A stretch of DNA of 56,500 bases from an uncultured Prevotellaceae bacterium. Lineage in GTDB: Bacteria; Bacteroidota; Bacteroidia; Bacteroidales; Bacteroidaceae. Under the pieces are notes generated by a model that searched no databases, was not told where the DNA came from, and saw only the letters and a list, made by a program, of their open reading frames with translations. Position numbers and translations under genes: made by a program. Shown piece by piece: positions 8,862-17,565 of the stretch (positions are counted from its first letter, which is position 1; each line of letters begins with the position of its first letter). The DNA lies in assembly GCA_902774795.1 (NCBI GenBank), contig CACYKA010000008.1, positions 1 through 56,500 of the forward strand, in the 5' to 3' direction.

Positions 8862-9244
8862 AATGCTTTCATCAGTATGTCGGTATCACCCAGTTTTCCG
8901 TTGATGAGACATACAGCCTCCACCTTCGCCTTCATGCATAGCGTATTGTCAGGCAGGCGATATATGTCTTGTAGAAAGACATACCTGATGCCTTCTTTCA
9001 CCATGTTCACGCGTACTGCATATTCATCACGCGAACGCAGGGGCACCTTGAAACGCATCTCTATCTTGGATACTACGCAGTCAATTCCCTGGTCGTGCAG
9101 TTCAGAAAAACTGATGCCGTAAGCCAACAGGAACTCATGTCGTGCGTGCTCAGTGTAATGTTGATAGTTGGCATTATTTACAATGCCCTGCAGGTCGCAT
9201 TCGTAATCGCGAACCTTGTCTTTATGCTCAAACAGATAATCCAT
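8849..9244 (-). CDS. Acyl-CoA thioesterase, 4HBT/YbgC-like
   Basis: Hotdog-fold protein of 131 residues, the usual size for the 4-hydroxybenzoyl-CoA thioesterase family. The signature VRDYECDLQGIVNNANYQHY contains the conserved D-x-x-G-I-V-x-N/H active-site stretch with its aspartate at about residue 17. Such enzymes hydrolyse short- to medium-chain acyl-CoA or acyl-ACP. The start codon lies 5 bases after the pectate lyase stop and the stop overlaps the next gene by 13 bases, so it sits inside a tight operon. Its physiological substrate is unknown, and its link to pectin or amino-sugar genes may only be positional. Confidence 0.88.
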   Translation of the reverse strand: MDYLFEHKDKVRDYECDLQGIVNNANYQHYTEHARHEFLLAYGISFSELHDQGIDCVVSKIEMRFKVPLRSRDEYAVRVNMVKEGIRYVFLQDIYRLPDNTLCMKAKVEAVCLINGKLGDTDILMKALCKN

Positions 9245-9249
9245 ACATT

Positions 9250-12054
9250 TTATTCAGCAGCCTCAACTTCCTCCAGTTTTATTCCGAAGAGGTTCGCCGA
9301 CTTGTCCTTGGTAAGTGTATATTCTCCAGCTTCAAGTAGCTGAGAGTATGTGTTTCCACTACCAGTAATTTTATTTCCGTTAATCTTGATGGAGGCAGTT
9401 TCAGTCGGGCCGAAGTATAGCGTCATCGTCATCGACTTGGTAAGCTTGAAGTTGACAGTTGTTGCAGACTCCAACTTCAGACATGTGGAATATACCTTGC
9501 CGTCAATTGTTACCTCGCCCTTGCTGTTAGAACCGTTGCCGTTAACTGTAAAGAAAGAATTGCTTGGCTGTCCGTCCTGGGCGAATGATGTGAAAATATT
9601 GCCCTCTGGTGTTGGTGCAGGCTCGTCACCTCCACCTGGCTCGTCACCTCCGCCTGGTTCATCACCTCCTCCAGGTTCGTCACCGCCGTCTTCAACTTCA
9701 TCATAGATGCCTATGAGAGAAGATTTGTAGTTATCGATGAGTTTCTCAAGAGCGGCGTTAACGTCGTAACTGAGGTCATCAACCTCATTGTTGAATGTAA
9801 ACTGACAGTCTCCATGATTCATTCGACCTGCTCCGTAATAGCCTGTTACTATTGCCGGCACATTGATTGCATCATCAGGAACGTAGCTATACATCAGCGA
9901 TGCGTTGGTATCGAAGTTGTTGTATGAAGTGCCTCCAGCAAGGGTCTTTACTGTTGCTGGCACCTGCTCGTCGCGTGAAGCGGCCTCATAGCAGTCGAAA
10001 CTGGTATTGTTCGTCTGATATGTGATTGGCACATAGAATGCGCTGCCTCCGTTCTCTGCGTAGATGTTTCCGAAAGACTTTATTATACCGCCGTTCTCAC
10101 CAGAGAAAGTTCCGTCGCCCTTAGCGTCAGTACCTTGCTTTGAAGATAGCAGAGGATCGTGAGTGTGACGGAAGTAGTTGTTCTCGGCAAAGCAGCTTGC
10201 TCCAGTAGTAGCGCCTACGCCATACTTTGAGTTTCCATCGTAGTAGTTGTTATAGACGTGTACGCTCATAGTGCGGATACGCGGATGGCGTGAGTCGGAG
10301 TGGTCAAACCAGTTGTGGTGATAGGTGATATAGTTAGGGCCAGACTCGCTCTTCATGCCAAACATATTACTCTTTCCTGTATCCCAGAAACGACAATATG
10401 ACAGTGTTACGTATTTTGAGTCGCTCTTTACGTCAATGGCACCATCGCCCTTGGCATGATCGCCAGAGCCATGTTTGCCATAGAAGACATCGATATTGTG
10501 TATCCAAATGTTGGAGTTGTCTGTGTCGAGTGATATCCCATCGTCCATGCAACGCATAATGCCGAAGTTGCGGAACTCTACGCTCTTTGAGTTGCGGCAA
10601 AGGAATCCGAAGCCCTGTATGGTAGCATCATCTCCAATGCCTTCAAAGGTCATATTCAACTCGCTGTCGGCCCTTCTGCCCTTAACCTGAATTCCTTCTT
10701 CTGAACTTCCAAATTCATCAACATCAGAAGCTTTAATTGTACCAATAAAGCGGAAGGTAATTGGGGTAGTGTCATATCCTTTCTCGTAGCCGGTAATAAT
10801 GCCTTGCAGACCTGTGCACTCAGTAGTGCCGCCCTTGGAATCGGTGACTATGGTGGTGGTAATGGTCTTGGCGCTATTTGCTGTAACATATAATACTTTG
10901 GCACCGTCCTTCAATGAACCGTCGTTGTTATAAGCACCAACGCCTGAGTTGTAATTGAAATGAGCAAAGCCAGAACGGTTGTAAGCCTTAACCGTTATAT
11001 CCTTTGCAAAACTTGTCTTGTCAGCAACCTCTGCATTTTCAATAACAGGCACGACTTTCACATCATATACACCTTCTATGAGTCCGACAACGTCGGCACG
11101 TACATAGTTCGGATATTTGCGTATTAGCTGATAGTCAATCTTTGTGAAGTCAGTATATTTTCCTCCTTTAATATATACATTATATGATGTTGCTCCCTCA
11201 TAGAAGTTCCACTTCATGTAGAGAGATTCCTGCCATCCTGCAGCTTCTGTCAACTCTACGCCATTGTTCTCTATAGTGCCTGGCGTCACTTCGTCGCTCT
11301 TCTTGCAGAAACTTATCTCACTGACATTCCCGTCGAAGATGTCAGAATTCTCGTTCTTGATGTTTACTGTAACCTTTGAGTTATCAAAACTGATGTCTGA
11401 CAGGTCTTCTGTGTTGTAGTATTTTACATCACCGGAGAGCAACTGCAGCCCTGCCTGATTCTTAAACATATTCTTTGCAACAGAATGGTCATCGCCTGTA
11501 GGCTGAGGATCAACCGGCTTTTCTGCGCTTACAGAAACAGAGAAGATATTTACGCTGCCGCCTGTTGAGGAGAATGTTACATCGCCGTCGGCTGCAACAG
11601 TACCGCTACCTGTCTGTGTGGTGTTTTTGTCTGCGGGTGTAAAGCCGCTGGTGTTCTCAAGGTTTACTTGATTGTCAAGTGTCAGTGCCGTATTGCCTGT
11701 AGAAGCGAATGATATGGTTACAGTCTGGCCTTTCTTAAGATTAGGAATTGTGATCTCAATATTCTTTCCTGCCAACTGTACGCGTTTATTCACGTCGATT
11801 CTGATTTTTTTCTCTGCTGCCTTGAATTTCAGTCCCTGAGTGGTCTGAAGAACTGCATTACCTGCTGTCAAAAAACCATCAATGGCATTGATATTCTCGT
11901 ATCTGTCACTTGATTCTGTATAGGTCCATTCGGTTGTAGCAGCCTTTAGTGCTGTAACATCGTTAGTATTAGTAGTTGTGAAGTCCCAACTTTGCTGTGC
12001 ATTGCCCATCAGCGATGTCAACAATGCCATGAATATGAATATAGTCTTTTTCAT
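9250..12054 (-). CDS. Secreted pectate lyase, PL1-like
   Basis: Secreted protein of 934 residues that should cleave polygalacturonate by beta-elimination. It has a signal peptide (MKKTIFIFMALLTSLMGNAQ), an N-terminal beta-rich, probably carbohydrate-binding domain, a fibronectin-III-like stretch around residues 260-350, and a parallel beta-helix lyase domain from about 380 to 780. PL1 hallmarks are IWIHNIDVFYGKHG, ITYHHNWFDHSDSRHPRIR and VHVYNNYY; the arginine-proline-arginine block near residue 590 carries the catalytic base. A Gly/Asp/Glu/Pro linker made of 18-bp DNA repeats leads to a C-terminal domain with no recognisable T9SS tail. It follows a small T9SS-tail protein (30-base gap) and is followed by the thioesterase (5-base gap). 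Confidence 0.88.
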   Translation of the reverse strand: MKKTIFIFMALLTSLMGNAQQSWDFTTTNTNDVTALKAATTEWTYTESSDRYENINAIDGFLTAGNAVLQTTQGLKFKAAEKKIRIDVNKRVQLAGKNIEITIPNLKKGQTVTISFASTGNTALTLDNQVNLENTSGFTPADKNTTQTGSGTVAADGDVTFSSTGGSVNIFSVSVSAEKPVDPQPTGDDHSVAKNMFKNQAGLQLLSGDVKYYNTEDLSDISFDNSKVTVNIKNENSDIFDGNVSEISFCKKSDEVTPGTIENNGVELTEAAGWQESLYMKWNFYEGATSYNVYIKGGKYTDFTKIDYQLIRKYPNYVRADVVGLIEGVYDVKVVPVIENAEVADKTSFAKDITVKAYNRSGFAHFNYNSGVGAYNNDGSLKDGAKVLYVTANSAKTITTTIVTDSKGGTTECTGLQGIITGYEKGYDTTPITFRFIGTIKASDVDEFGSSEEGIQVKGRRADSELNMTFEGIGDDATIQGFGFLCRNSKSVEFRNFGIMRCMDDGISLDTDNSNIWIHNIDVFYGKHGSGDHAKGDGAIDVKSDSKYVTLSYCRFWDTGKSNMFGMKSESGPNYITYHHNWFDHSDSRHPRIRTMSVHVYNNYYDGNSKYGVGATTGASCFAENNYFRHTHDPLLSSKQGTDAKGDGTFSGENGGIIKSFGNIYAENGGSAFYVPITYQTNNTSFDCYEAASRDEQVPATVKTLAGGTSYNNFDTNASLMYSYVPDDAINVPAIVTGYYGAGRMNHGDCQFTFNNEVDDLSYDVNAALEKLIDNYKSSLIGIYDEVEDGGDEPGGGDEPGGGDEPGGGDEPAPTPEGNIFTSFAQDGQPSNSFFTVNGNGSNSKGEVTIDGKVYSTCLKLESATTVNFKLTKSMTMTLYFGPTETASIKINGNKITGSGNTYSQLLEAGEYTLTKDKSANLFGIKLEEVEAAE
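9621..9690. repeat. 18-bp minisatellite encoding the pectate lyase linker
   Basis: About 3.5 copies of an 18-bp unit (TCGTCACCTCCACCTGGC and variants) encode a GGGDEP repeat on the minus strand. Copy-number change would keep frame and only lengthen or shorten the linker. Confidence 0.8.
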
Positions 12055-12084
12055 CGTAGTATTTTTGCTTGATAGTGTTTATGA

Positions 12085-12522
12085 TTATTTCTTGGCAAAT
12101 TTGACAATCTGGTTGCCAGCCTTAAGGATATACATGCCAGGCTTGAGACTGCTGACATTTATTGTTGGATCGTTGGTGACAATAACTTGCTTGCCAGTAT
12201 CATCGAACACCTGAAGCTGTGTTCCTTCGACAAGGCCGTTTATTTCCAGATTGTCACCAACAGCCTTGTTTAGTTGAAAGGCTTCCACATTCTTAATAGA
12301 TGTTGGGGAAGACATGAAACGCATTATGACATTCCCCATATCTTCTGAGACAACAGTTTCATCAGCGAAAGTTAGAACTGCGAGGTCGCCCTCGAATGTA
12401 ATTTTTGTAACAACTTTTTCAACCACTTCACCATTGATGATGAGAGTCTGTGTTGTGCCGGCCTTGACAGGTGATACTAACATCAGCATAATGGCCGAAA
12501 ATAGTAATAATAATTTTTTCAT
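12085..12522 (-). CDS. Small secreted protein with T9SS-type C-terminal sorting domain
   Basis: Protein of 145 residues: signal peptide (MKKLLLLFSAIMLMLVSPVKA), a short beta-rich body of about 65 residues, then a type A sorting-domain-like end (LQVFDDTGKQVI, SSLKPGMYILKAGNQIVKFAKK) that fits TIGR04183-like tails. Such tails direct export through the type IX system, whose porU and porV lie 7 kb away. The body matches no family I recognise. The gene is the promoter-proximal member of the pectate lyase operon, with a TAAATTTG box at 12578-12585. Its function beyond secretion is unknown. Confidence 0.75.
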   Translation of the reverse strand: MKKLLLLFSAIMLMLVSPVKAGTTQTLIINGEVVEKVVTKITFEGDLAVLTFADETVVSEDMGNVIMRFMSSPTSIKNVEAFQLNKAVGDNLEINGLVEGTQLQVFDDTGKQVIVTNDPTINVSSLKPGMYILKAGNQIVKFAKK

Positions 12523-12577
12523 GAGTGTTTTGTTTAGTTTATTTGTATGTTTTGTTATTCAAGTTCAAAAATCGCTG

Positions 12578-12585
12578 CAAATTTA
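12578..12585 (-). promoter_or_regulatory. Bacteroidetes -7 box for the pectate lyase operon
   Basis: TAAATTTG on the minus strand, followed by CAGC, 55 bases upstream of the 145-residue gene's ATG. It matches TAnnTTTG. Confidence 0.6.
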
Positions 12586-12721
12586 CGAAAATAATCAGAC
12601 ATACACAAGAAATTTGAAAAGAAATTGTTGTGAGTGATTTTTTTAGGGTTTACGGGTTTGATTTTGTTTACCTTCTTTTGAAGTTTTTTGCTTTTTTCTT
12701 GCATTTCTCATAACTTAATTG

Positions 12722-12729
12722 TATCTTTG
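12722..12729 (+). promoter_or_regulatory. Bacteroidetes -7 box for typA
   Basis: TATCTTTG followed by CACCC, 30 bases before the typA ATG. Confidence 0.7.
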
Positions 12730-12759
12730 CACCCAGAATTTAAAAAAGATTGAATTTAT

Positions 12760-14595
12760 ATGGATATAAATAATCCCTCTGCAGAGAATTTTGCAAGTAT
12801 TAGAAATATCGCTATCATAGCGCACGTGGATCATGGTAAGACAACGCTTGTTGACAAGATGATGCTTGCCGGCAAGTTGTTTCGTGACGGTCAGAATAAC
12901 TCTGATCAGGTTCTGGATGCTAACGATTTGGAACGTGAGCGTGGAATAACGATACTGTCGAAGAATGTGTCAATAAACTGGAAAGGTACGAAGATAAACA
13001 TCATAGACACTCCAGGACACTCTGACTTCGGCGGTGAAGTTGAACGTGTGCTGAATATGGCTGACGGCTGCATACTGTTGGTGGATGCCTTTGAAGGTCC
13101 TATGCCGCAGACACGCTTTGTGTTGCAGAAGGCTCTTGAAATAGGCCTGAAGCCCATTGTAGTAGTTAATAAGGTGGACAAACCCAACTGTCGCCCAGAA
13201 GAGGTGTATGAGATGGTCTTCGACCTGATGTTTGCCCTCAATGCCACTGAAGACCAACTGGACTTCCCTGTAATATATGGCTCGGCTAAACAGGGATGGA
13301 TGGCAGAAGATTTTAAGACTCCTACTGACAACATCGACTATCTGCTTGATAAGATTGTGGAAGTGATTCCTGCACCGCAGAAGTTGGAGGGAACACCGCA
13401 GATGCTTATTACGTCGCTTGACTACTCTACATATACTGGACGTATCGCCGTAGGTCGTGTACACAGAGGCACACTGAAGGCAGGTATGCAGATAACAATA
13501 TCTCATCGTGACGGCACGACAGAGAGAACAAAGATAAAGGAACTGCACACCTTTGACGGTATGGGCCATCATGCTACAGACGAAGTCTCTTCAGGCGACA
13601 TCTGTGCTGTAATTGGTCTGTCACACTTCGAGATCGGCGATACACTTTGCGATGCAGAGAATCCTGAGGCTTTGCCGACGATATCTGTTGATGAGCCTAC
13701 TATGTCGATGCTGTTTACCATCAACGACTCGCCGTTCTTTGGCAAGGAAGGTAAGTTTGTTACCTCACGCCACATCAATGATCGCTTGCAGAAGGAAATT
13801 GAGAAAAATCTTGCTCTGCGAGTAGAACCATTTGCCGACAGTACGGACAAGTGGATTGTAAGTGGACGTGGAGTACTTCACCTCTCTGTACTCATCGAAA
13901 CAATGCGACGTGAGGGCTATGAGTTGCAAGTAGGACAGCCACAGGTTATTTATAAGGAAATAGACGGTGTTCGCTGCGAGCCTATTGAAGAACTGAATAT
14001 CAATGTTCCAGAGGAGTTCGCGAGCAAAATGATAGATATGGTGACTCGCAGAAAAGGTGAGATGACATCAATGGAGACACAGGGTGACAGAGTGAACATC
14101 GACTTCGATATACCTTCGCGTGGCACCATTGGACTAAGAACGAATATCCTGACAGCTTCACAGGGTGAGGCCATAATGTCGCACCGCTTCAAGGAGTATC
14201 AGCCGTACAAGGGTGATATAGAGAGACGCCAGAATGGTTCGATGATTGCTATGGAGACGGGTAATGCCTTCGCTTATTCTATAGACAAACTCCAGGACAG
14301 GGGAAAATTCTTTATTGATCCAGGCGAGGACGTATATGGTGGTCAGGTGGTTGGCGAACACGTACACGAAATTGACCTCGTGATTAACGTGACAAAGGCC
14401 AAGCAGCTCACCAATGTTCGTGCTTCTGGTTCTGACGAAAAGGCACGCATCATACCAAAGGTGGTGATGTCGCTCGAAGAATGTCTGGAGTACATCAAAG
14501 AAGACGAACTTGTTGAATGTACGCCAAAAAGCATCAGGATGAGAAAGGTGATACTCGATCATCTTGAGAGAAAACGTTCAAACAGAGAAGCATAA
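12760..14595 (+). CDS. typA: Ribosome-associated translational GTPase TypA/BipA
   Basis: Translational GTPase of 611 residues, homologous to EF-G and involved in ribosome assembly and stress adaptation. The G-motifs are intact: AHVDHGKTT (21-29), the switch region with RERGITI, DTPGH (83-87) and NKVD (137-140). Domain II, the EF-G-like domains III/V and the C-terminal BipA-specific domain ([18 protein letters not shown]) follow in order. It has its own promoter box and a 30-base leader. The rRNA methyltransferase gene starts 3 bases after its stop, so the two form an operon. Confidence 0.96.
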   Translation: MDINNPSAENFASIRNIAIIAHVDHGKTTLVDKMMLAGKLFRDGQNNSDQVLDANDLERERGITILSKNVSINWKGTKINIIDTPGHSDFGGEVERVLNMADGCILLVDAFEGPMPQTRFVLQKALEIGLKPIVVVNKVDKPNCRPEEVYEMVFDLMFALNATEDQLDFPVIYGSAKQGWMAEDFKTPTDNIDYLLDKIVEVIPAPQKLEGTPQMLITSLDYSTYTGRIAVGRVHRGTLKAGMQITISHRDGTTERTKIKELHTFDGMGHHATDEVSSGDICAVIGLSHFEIGDTLCDAENPEALPTISVDEPTMSMLFTINDSPFFGKEGKFVTSRHINDRLQKEIEKNLALRVEPFADSTDKWIVSGRGVLHLSVLIETMRREGYELQVGQPQVIYKEIDGVRCEPIEELNINVPEEFASKMIDMVTRRKGEMTSMETQGDRVNIDFDIPSRGTIGLRTNILTASQGEAIMSHRFKEYQPYKGDIERRQNGSMIAMETGNAFAYSIDKLQDRGKFFIDPGEDVYGGQVVGEHVHEIDLVINVTKAKQLTNVRASGSDEKARIIPKVVMSLEECLEYIKEDELVECTPKSIRMRKVILDHLERKRSNREA

Positions 14596-14598
14596 GAA

Positions 14599-15372
14599 AT
14601 GATTACGTCTCCACAGAATGAACGCATAAAGCATCTGGTTCAGTTGCAGCAGAAGTCGTCGCTCAGACGGCAGGAGGGACTCTTTGTTGTTGAAGGACGA
14701 AGGGAGTTGCTTCACTGCATAAATGCGGACTACGAGGTGAAGACAATATTTGTGGATAATCAGAAGGACGATGCTCTTCTGGATATTGACAGCAAAAATG
14801 CTGAAATAATTGAGGTTTCGCCAAAAGTGTATGAAAAGATTGCCTATAGGGAATCAACAGAGGGCGTAGTTGCTATAGTTAAGGCTCGGAAGAAGACCTT
14901 GCAAGATTTTGCTCAAAAAGAACATCCTCTCTATGTGGTCATTGAAGCTGTTGAGAAACCAGGCAATTTAGGCGCTATTCTAAGGTCTGCCGATGCTGCT
15001 GGTGTAGATGGGGTGATTGTTTGTGACCCTTTAACAGACCTGTATAACCCCAATCTTATACGTGCATCAATAGGGGCAATATTTACTGTTACTACAGTCG
15101 TATGTACCAGCGAGGAATGTATTGCGTGGCTTAAGGAGAATAAGATTCAGATACTGACGGCGCAATTGCAGGATTCCAACCTATATTACGACATTGATAT
15201 GAAGAAGGCTACGGCCATTGTGATGGGTACGGAGGCTACAGGCCTTACCCAGCAATGGAGGAAGGCCGCAGATAAGCATATTCGTATTCCAATGTGTGGT
15301 AAGCTTGATAGTTTGAATGTGTCTGTTTCTTCTGCCATATTAATGTTTGAAGCTATTAGACAAAGGAGATAA
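14599..15372 (+). CDS. RNA 2'-O-methyltransferase, TrmH/SpoU family
   Basis: SPOUT-fold methyltransferase of 257 residues acting on rRNA or tRNA ribose. Motif 1 is VEKPGNLGAILRSADAAG (with the catalytic-loop N and R), motif 2 AIVMGTEATGLT, and motif 3 IRIPMCGKLDSLNVSVSSAI; together these form the trefoil knot that binds S-adenosylmethionine. The N-terminal ~90 residues form the SpoU substrate-binding domain. The exact target nucleotide cannot be assigned. It is co-transcribed with typA (3-base gap) and followed by an intrinsic terminator. Confidence 0.92.
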   Translation: MITSPQNERIKHLVQLQQKSSLRRQEGLFVVEGRRELLHCINADYEVKTIFVDNQKDDALLDIDSKNAEIIEVSPKVYEKIAYRESTEGVVAIVKARKKTLQDFAQKEHPLYVVIEAVEKPGNLGAILRSADAAGVDGVIVCDPLTDLYNPNLIRASIGAIFTVTTVVCTSEECIAWLKENKIQILTAQLQDSNLYYDIDMKKATAIVMGTEATGLTQQWRKAADKHIRIPMCGKLDSLNVSVSSAILMFEAIRQRR

Positions 15373-15422
15373 TAGGCGATATCTTGATCATAAATAGTTA
15401 AAAAAATATAAAACTCGACATT

Positions 15423-15459
15423 CCTCACATGTACGCACGCTGTATGTGAGGATTTTTTT
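15423..15459 (+). terminator. Intrinsic terminator of typA-trmH
   Basis: CCTCACAT (15423-15430) pairs with ATGTGAGG (15444-15451) and is followed by A then seven T. The T-run runs directly into the rplM promoter box. Confidence 0.8.
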
Positions 15460-15460
15460 A

Positions 15461-15468
15461 TACCTTTG
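15461..15468 (+). promoter_or_regulatory. Bacteroidetes -7 box of the ribosomal operon
   Basis: TACCTTTG followed by CAACCC, directly abutting the upstream terminator. It leaves a leader of about 185 bases before rplM. Confidence 0.75.
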
Positions 15469-15473
15469 CAACC

Positions 15474-15656
15474 CGAAAACTGCGCCGACCTAGACTACCG
15501 GTGCTGATTTCATGGTTCGAGAGAACCGCTGGGGTACACTTAGAGCCCCACCCACAGAGAAGGTGTTAATAGTACGGCGTTTGGCCGCGCCTACGGTTAG
15601 TGAATCCGACTCTAAAGAATGTAGTATAAACAGTTAATTTAAAAGAAAACTTAAGA
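15474..15656 (+). ncRNA. Structured 5' leader of the rplM-rpsI-rpsB-tsf operon
   Basis: The long leader contains a perfect hairpin with a GAGA tetraloop (GGTTC 15514-15518 with GAACC 15523-15527), a second hairpin (TGGGG 15530-15534 with CCCCA 15546-15550) and GC-rich blocks (GCGCCGACC, GGCGTTTGGCCGCGCC). It most likely serves autogenous control by a ribosomal protein; L13 or another product of the operon would be the ligand. The role is inferred from position and structure. Confidence 0.6.
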
Positions 15657-16118
15657 ATGAACACTTTAAGTTACAAGACAATTTCCATCAACAAGGAGAC
15701 AGCGAAGAAGGAGTGGGTCGTTGTTGATGCTACTGATCAGGTAGTAGGACGTTTCGCTTCAAAAGTGGCAAAGCTGCTTCGTGGTAAGTATAAGCCTACT
15801 TTCACCCCGCATGTTGACTGTGGTGACAATGTTATTATCATTAACGCAGAAAAAGTAGTCTTCACAGGTAAGAAAGAAACAGACAAGGTATATACACGTT
15901 ATACCGGTTATCCAGGTGGACAGCGTTTCAATACTCCTGCTGAGCTGCGTACAAAGAAGGGTGGCGTAGAAAAGATGCTGCGTCATGCTGTGAAGGGTAT
16001 GCTGCCAAAGGGCATACTGGGACGTTCTCTGATGAATAACCTTTATATATACGAGGGTGCTGAGCACAAACAGGAGGCTCAGAAGCCTAAGGCAATCGAT
16101 ATCAATCAGTATAAATAA
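15657..16118 (+). CDS. rplM: 50S ribosomal protein L13
   Basis: Ribosomal protein of 153 residues, close to the usual 142-155. Family blocks are WVVVDATDQVVGRFASKVAK, GDNVIIINAEKVVFTGKK and GMLPKGILGRSLMNNLYIYEG. It is the first gene of the ribosomal operon, preceded by a structured leader, with rpsI starting 15 bases downstream. Confidence 0.97.
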   Translation: MNTLSYKTISINKETAKKEWVVVDATDQVVGRFASKVAKLLRGKYKPTFTPHVDCGDNVIIINAEKVVFTGKKETDKVYTRYTGYPGGQRFNTPAELRTKKGGVEKMLRHAVKGMLPKGILGRSLMNNLYIYEGAEHKQEAQKPKAIDINQYK

Positions 16119-16133
16119 ACAAAGTAAGATACA

Positions 16134-16520
16134 ATGGAAGTAATAAACGCAATCGGTCGCCGCAAGAGTGCTGTAGCACGTGTATATTTGTCAGAGGGCA
16201 CCGGTAAGATAACTATCAACAAGGTAGATATAACAAAATATTTCCCATCAGCTATCCTGCAGTATGTTGTTAAGCAGCCACTGGAGCTGCTCGAGGTTGC
16301 AGGAAAGTATGACATCAAGGCAAACCTTGACGGTGGTGGTTTCACAGGTCAGTCACAGGCTCTTCGCCTCGCTATTGCTCGCGCACTCGTAAAGGTTGAC
16401 GCTGAAGACAAGAAGAAGCTTAAGGACCAGGGATTCCTGACACGTGACGCTCGTGAGGTTGAACGTAAGAAGCCAGGTCGTCCAAAGGCACGTCGCCGCT
16501 TCCAGTTCTCTAAGCGTTAA
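16134..16520 (+). CDS. rpsI: 30S ribosomal protein S9
   Basis: Ribosomal protein of 128 residues. It begins with the classic GRRKSAVARVYL block and ends in the basic tail RPKARRRFQFSKR, whose last arginine reaches the P-site tRNA. It lies 15 bases after rplM and 144 bases before rpsB, a gap that holds a stable RNA structure. Confidence 0.97.
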   Translation: MEVINAIGRRKSAVARVYLSEGTGKITINKVDITKYFPSAILQYVVKQPLELLEVAGKYDIKANLDGGGFTGQSQALRLAIARALVKVDAEDKKKLKDQGFLTRDAREVERKKPGRPKARRRFQFSKR

Positions 16521-16532
16521 TAAGAGACATCG

Positions 16533-16621
16533 TTTAGCATCTAAACTCCTGGGACTCTACACACGCGCTACGCGCTATAATATAATAATGTGTAGGCTAC
16601 CCGGTGAGTTGGTTGCTTAAA
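16533..16621 (+). ncRNA. Structured leader between rpsI and rpsB
   Basis: Three coaxial helices can be paired by eye: TTTAGCA 16533-16539 with 16614-16621 (one bulged T); ACTCCTGGG 16545-16553 with 16600-16609 (one bulged T); CTACACA 16557-16563 with TGTGTAG 16589-16595. The loop is AT-rich. Its position suggests an S2 autoregulatory leader, or an internal processing/attenuation site that sets rpsB-tsf expression apart from rplM-rpsI. Confidence 0.7.
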
Positions 16622-16664
16622 ATAGCAATTAAAAAAGAAAGTAAACAAATTAAACAAAAAATTT

Positions 16665-17516
16665 ATGTCAAGAACAAATTTCGAACAGTTACTTCAGGCA
16701 GGTTGTCATTTCGGACACCTCAAGCGTAAATGGAATCCTGCAATGGCTCCATACATCTTCATGGAGCGTAATGGCATCCATATCATTGACCTCAATAAGA
16801 CGGTTGTCAAGATTGACGAGGCTGCCGAGGCACTGAAGAATATAGCTAAGCAGGGCAAGAAGGTCCTCTTCGTTGCTACAAAGAAGCAGGCTAAGGACAT
16901 CATTGCCGAGAAGGCACAGAGCGTACAGATGCCATACGTAAATGAGCGTTGGGCAGGTGGTATGCTTACAAACTTCCAGACCATCCGCAAGGCTATCAAG
17001 AAGATGGCTACCATTGACAAGATGACTTCTGATGGAACTTTCTCTAACCTTTCAAAGCGTGAGCTGCTGCAGATTTCACGTCAGCGTGCTAAGCTCGAGA
17101 AGAACCTTGGTTCTATCGTTGACCTGACACGTCTGCCATCTGCACTCTTCATCGTTGACATCGAGAAGGAGCACATCGCTGTGAAGGAGGCTCATCGTCT
17201 GAACATCCCTGTATTCGCAATTACTGATACAAACACCAATCCTAACGATGTTGACTATGCAATTCCTGCAAACGACGACGCTAAGGATTCTGTAGAGGTA
17301 ATTCTGAACGCTATGTGTGAGGCTATCAACGAGGGTCTGACAGAGCGCAAGGCAGAGAAGGCTGACGAGAAGGCTGCTGCTGAGCAGGATGATAAGCCAC
17401 GTATCAAGAAGAGAGAGAAGGTGGCAGAAGCTGCAGCTCCTGAGAAGGAGGCTGAGGAAGAAGAGAAGCCTGCTGAGAAGGTTGCAGAGGCAGAGGAAGC
17501 CGAGAAGGCTGAGTAA
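16665..17516 (+). CDS. rpsB: 30S ribosomal protein S2
   Basis: S2 protein of 283 residues with the conserved blocks LLQAGCHFGHLKRKWNPAM, IHIIDLNKT, VNERWAGGMLTNFQTI and FAITDTNTNPNDVDYAIPANDDA. The last ~55 residues are a low-complexity tail rich in glutamate, lysine and alanine, longer than in E. coli S2. It is followed by tsf 49 bases downstream, the usual arrangement. Confidence 0.97.
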   Translation: MSRTNFEQLLQAGCHFGHLKRKWNPAMAPYIFMERNGIHIIDLNKTVVKIDEAAEALKNIAKQGKKVLFVATKKQAKDIIAEKAQSVQMPYVNERWAGGMLTNFQTIRKAIKKMATIDKMTSDGTFSNLSKRELLQISRQRAKLEKNLGSIVDLTRLPSALFIVDIEKEHIAVKEAHRLNIPVFAITDTNTNPNDVDYAIPANDDAKDSVEVILNAMCEAINEGLTERKAEKADEKAAAEQDDKPRIKKREKVAEAAAPEKEAEEEEKPAEKVAEAEEAEKAE

Positions 17517-17565
17517 TTTGTGTACAACAACACATCATTATTTCATTTAAAAACAAGTTATTACA

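Noticed and set aside
15510-15530. tRNA-like T-arm in the rplM leader
   Set aside because: Only one hairpin with a GAGA loop; there is no acceptor stem, D-arm or anticodon arm around it.
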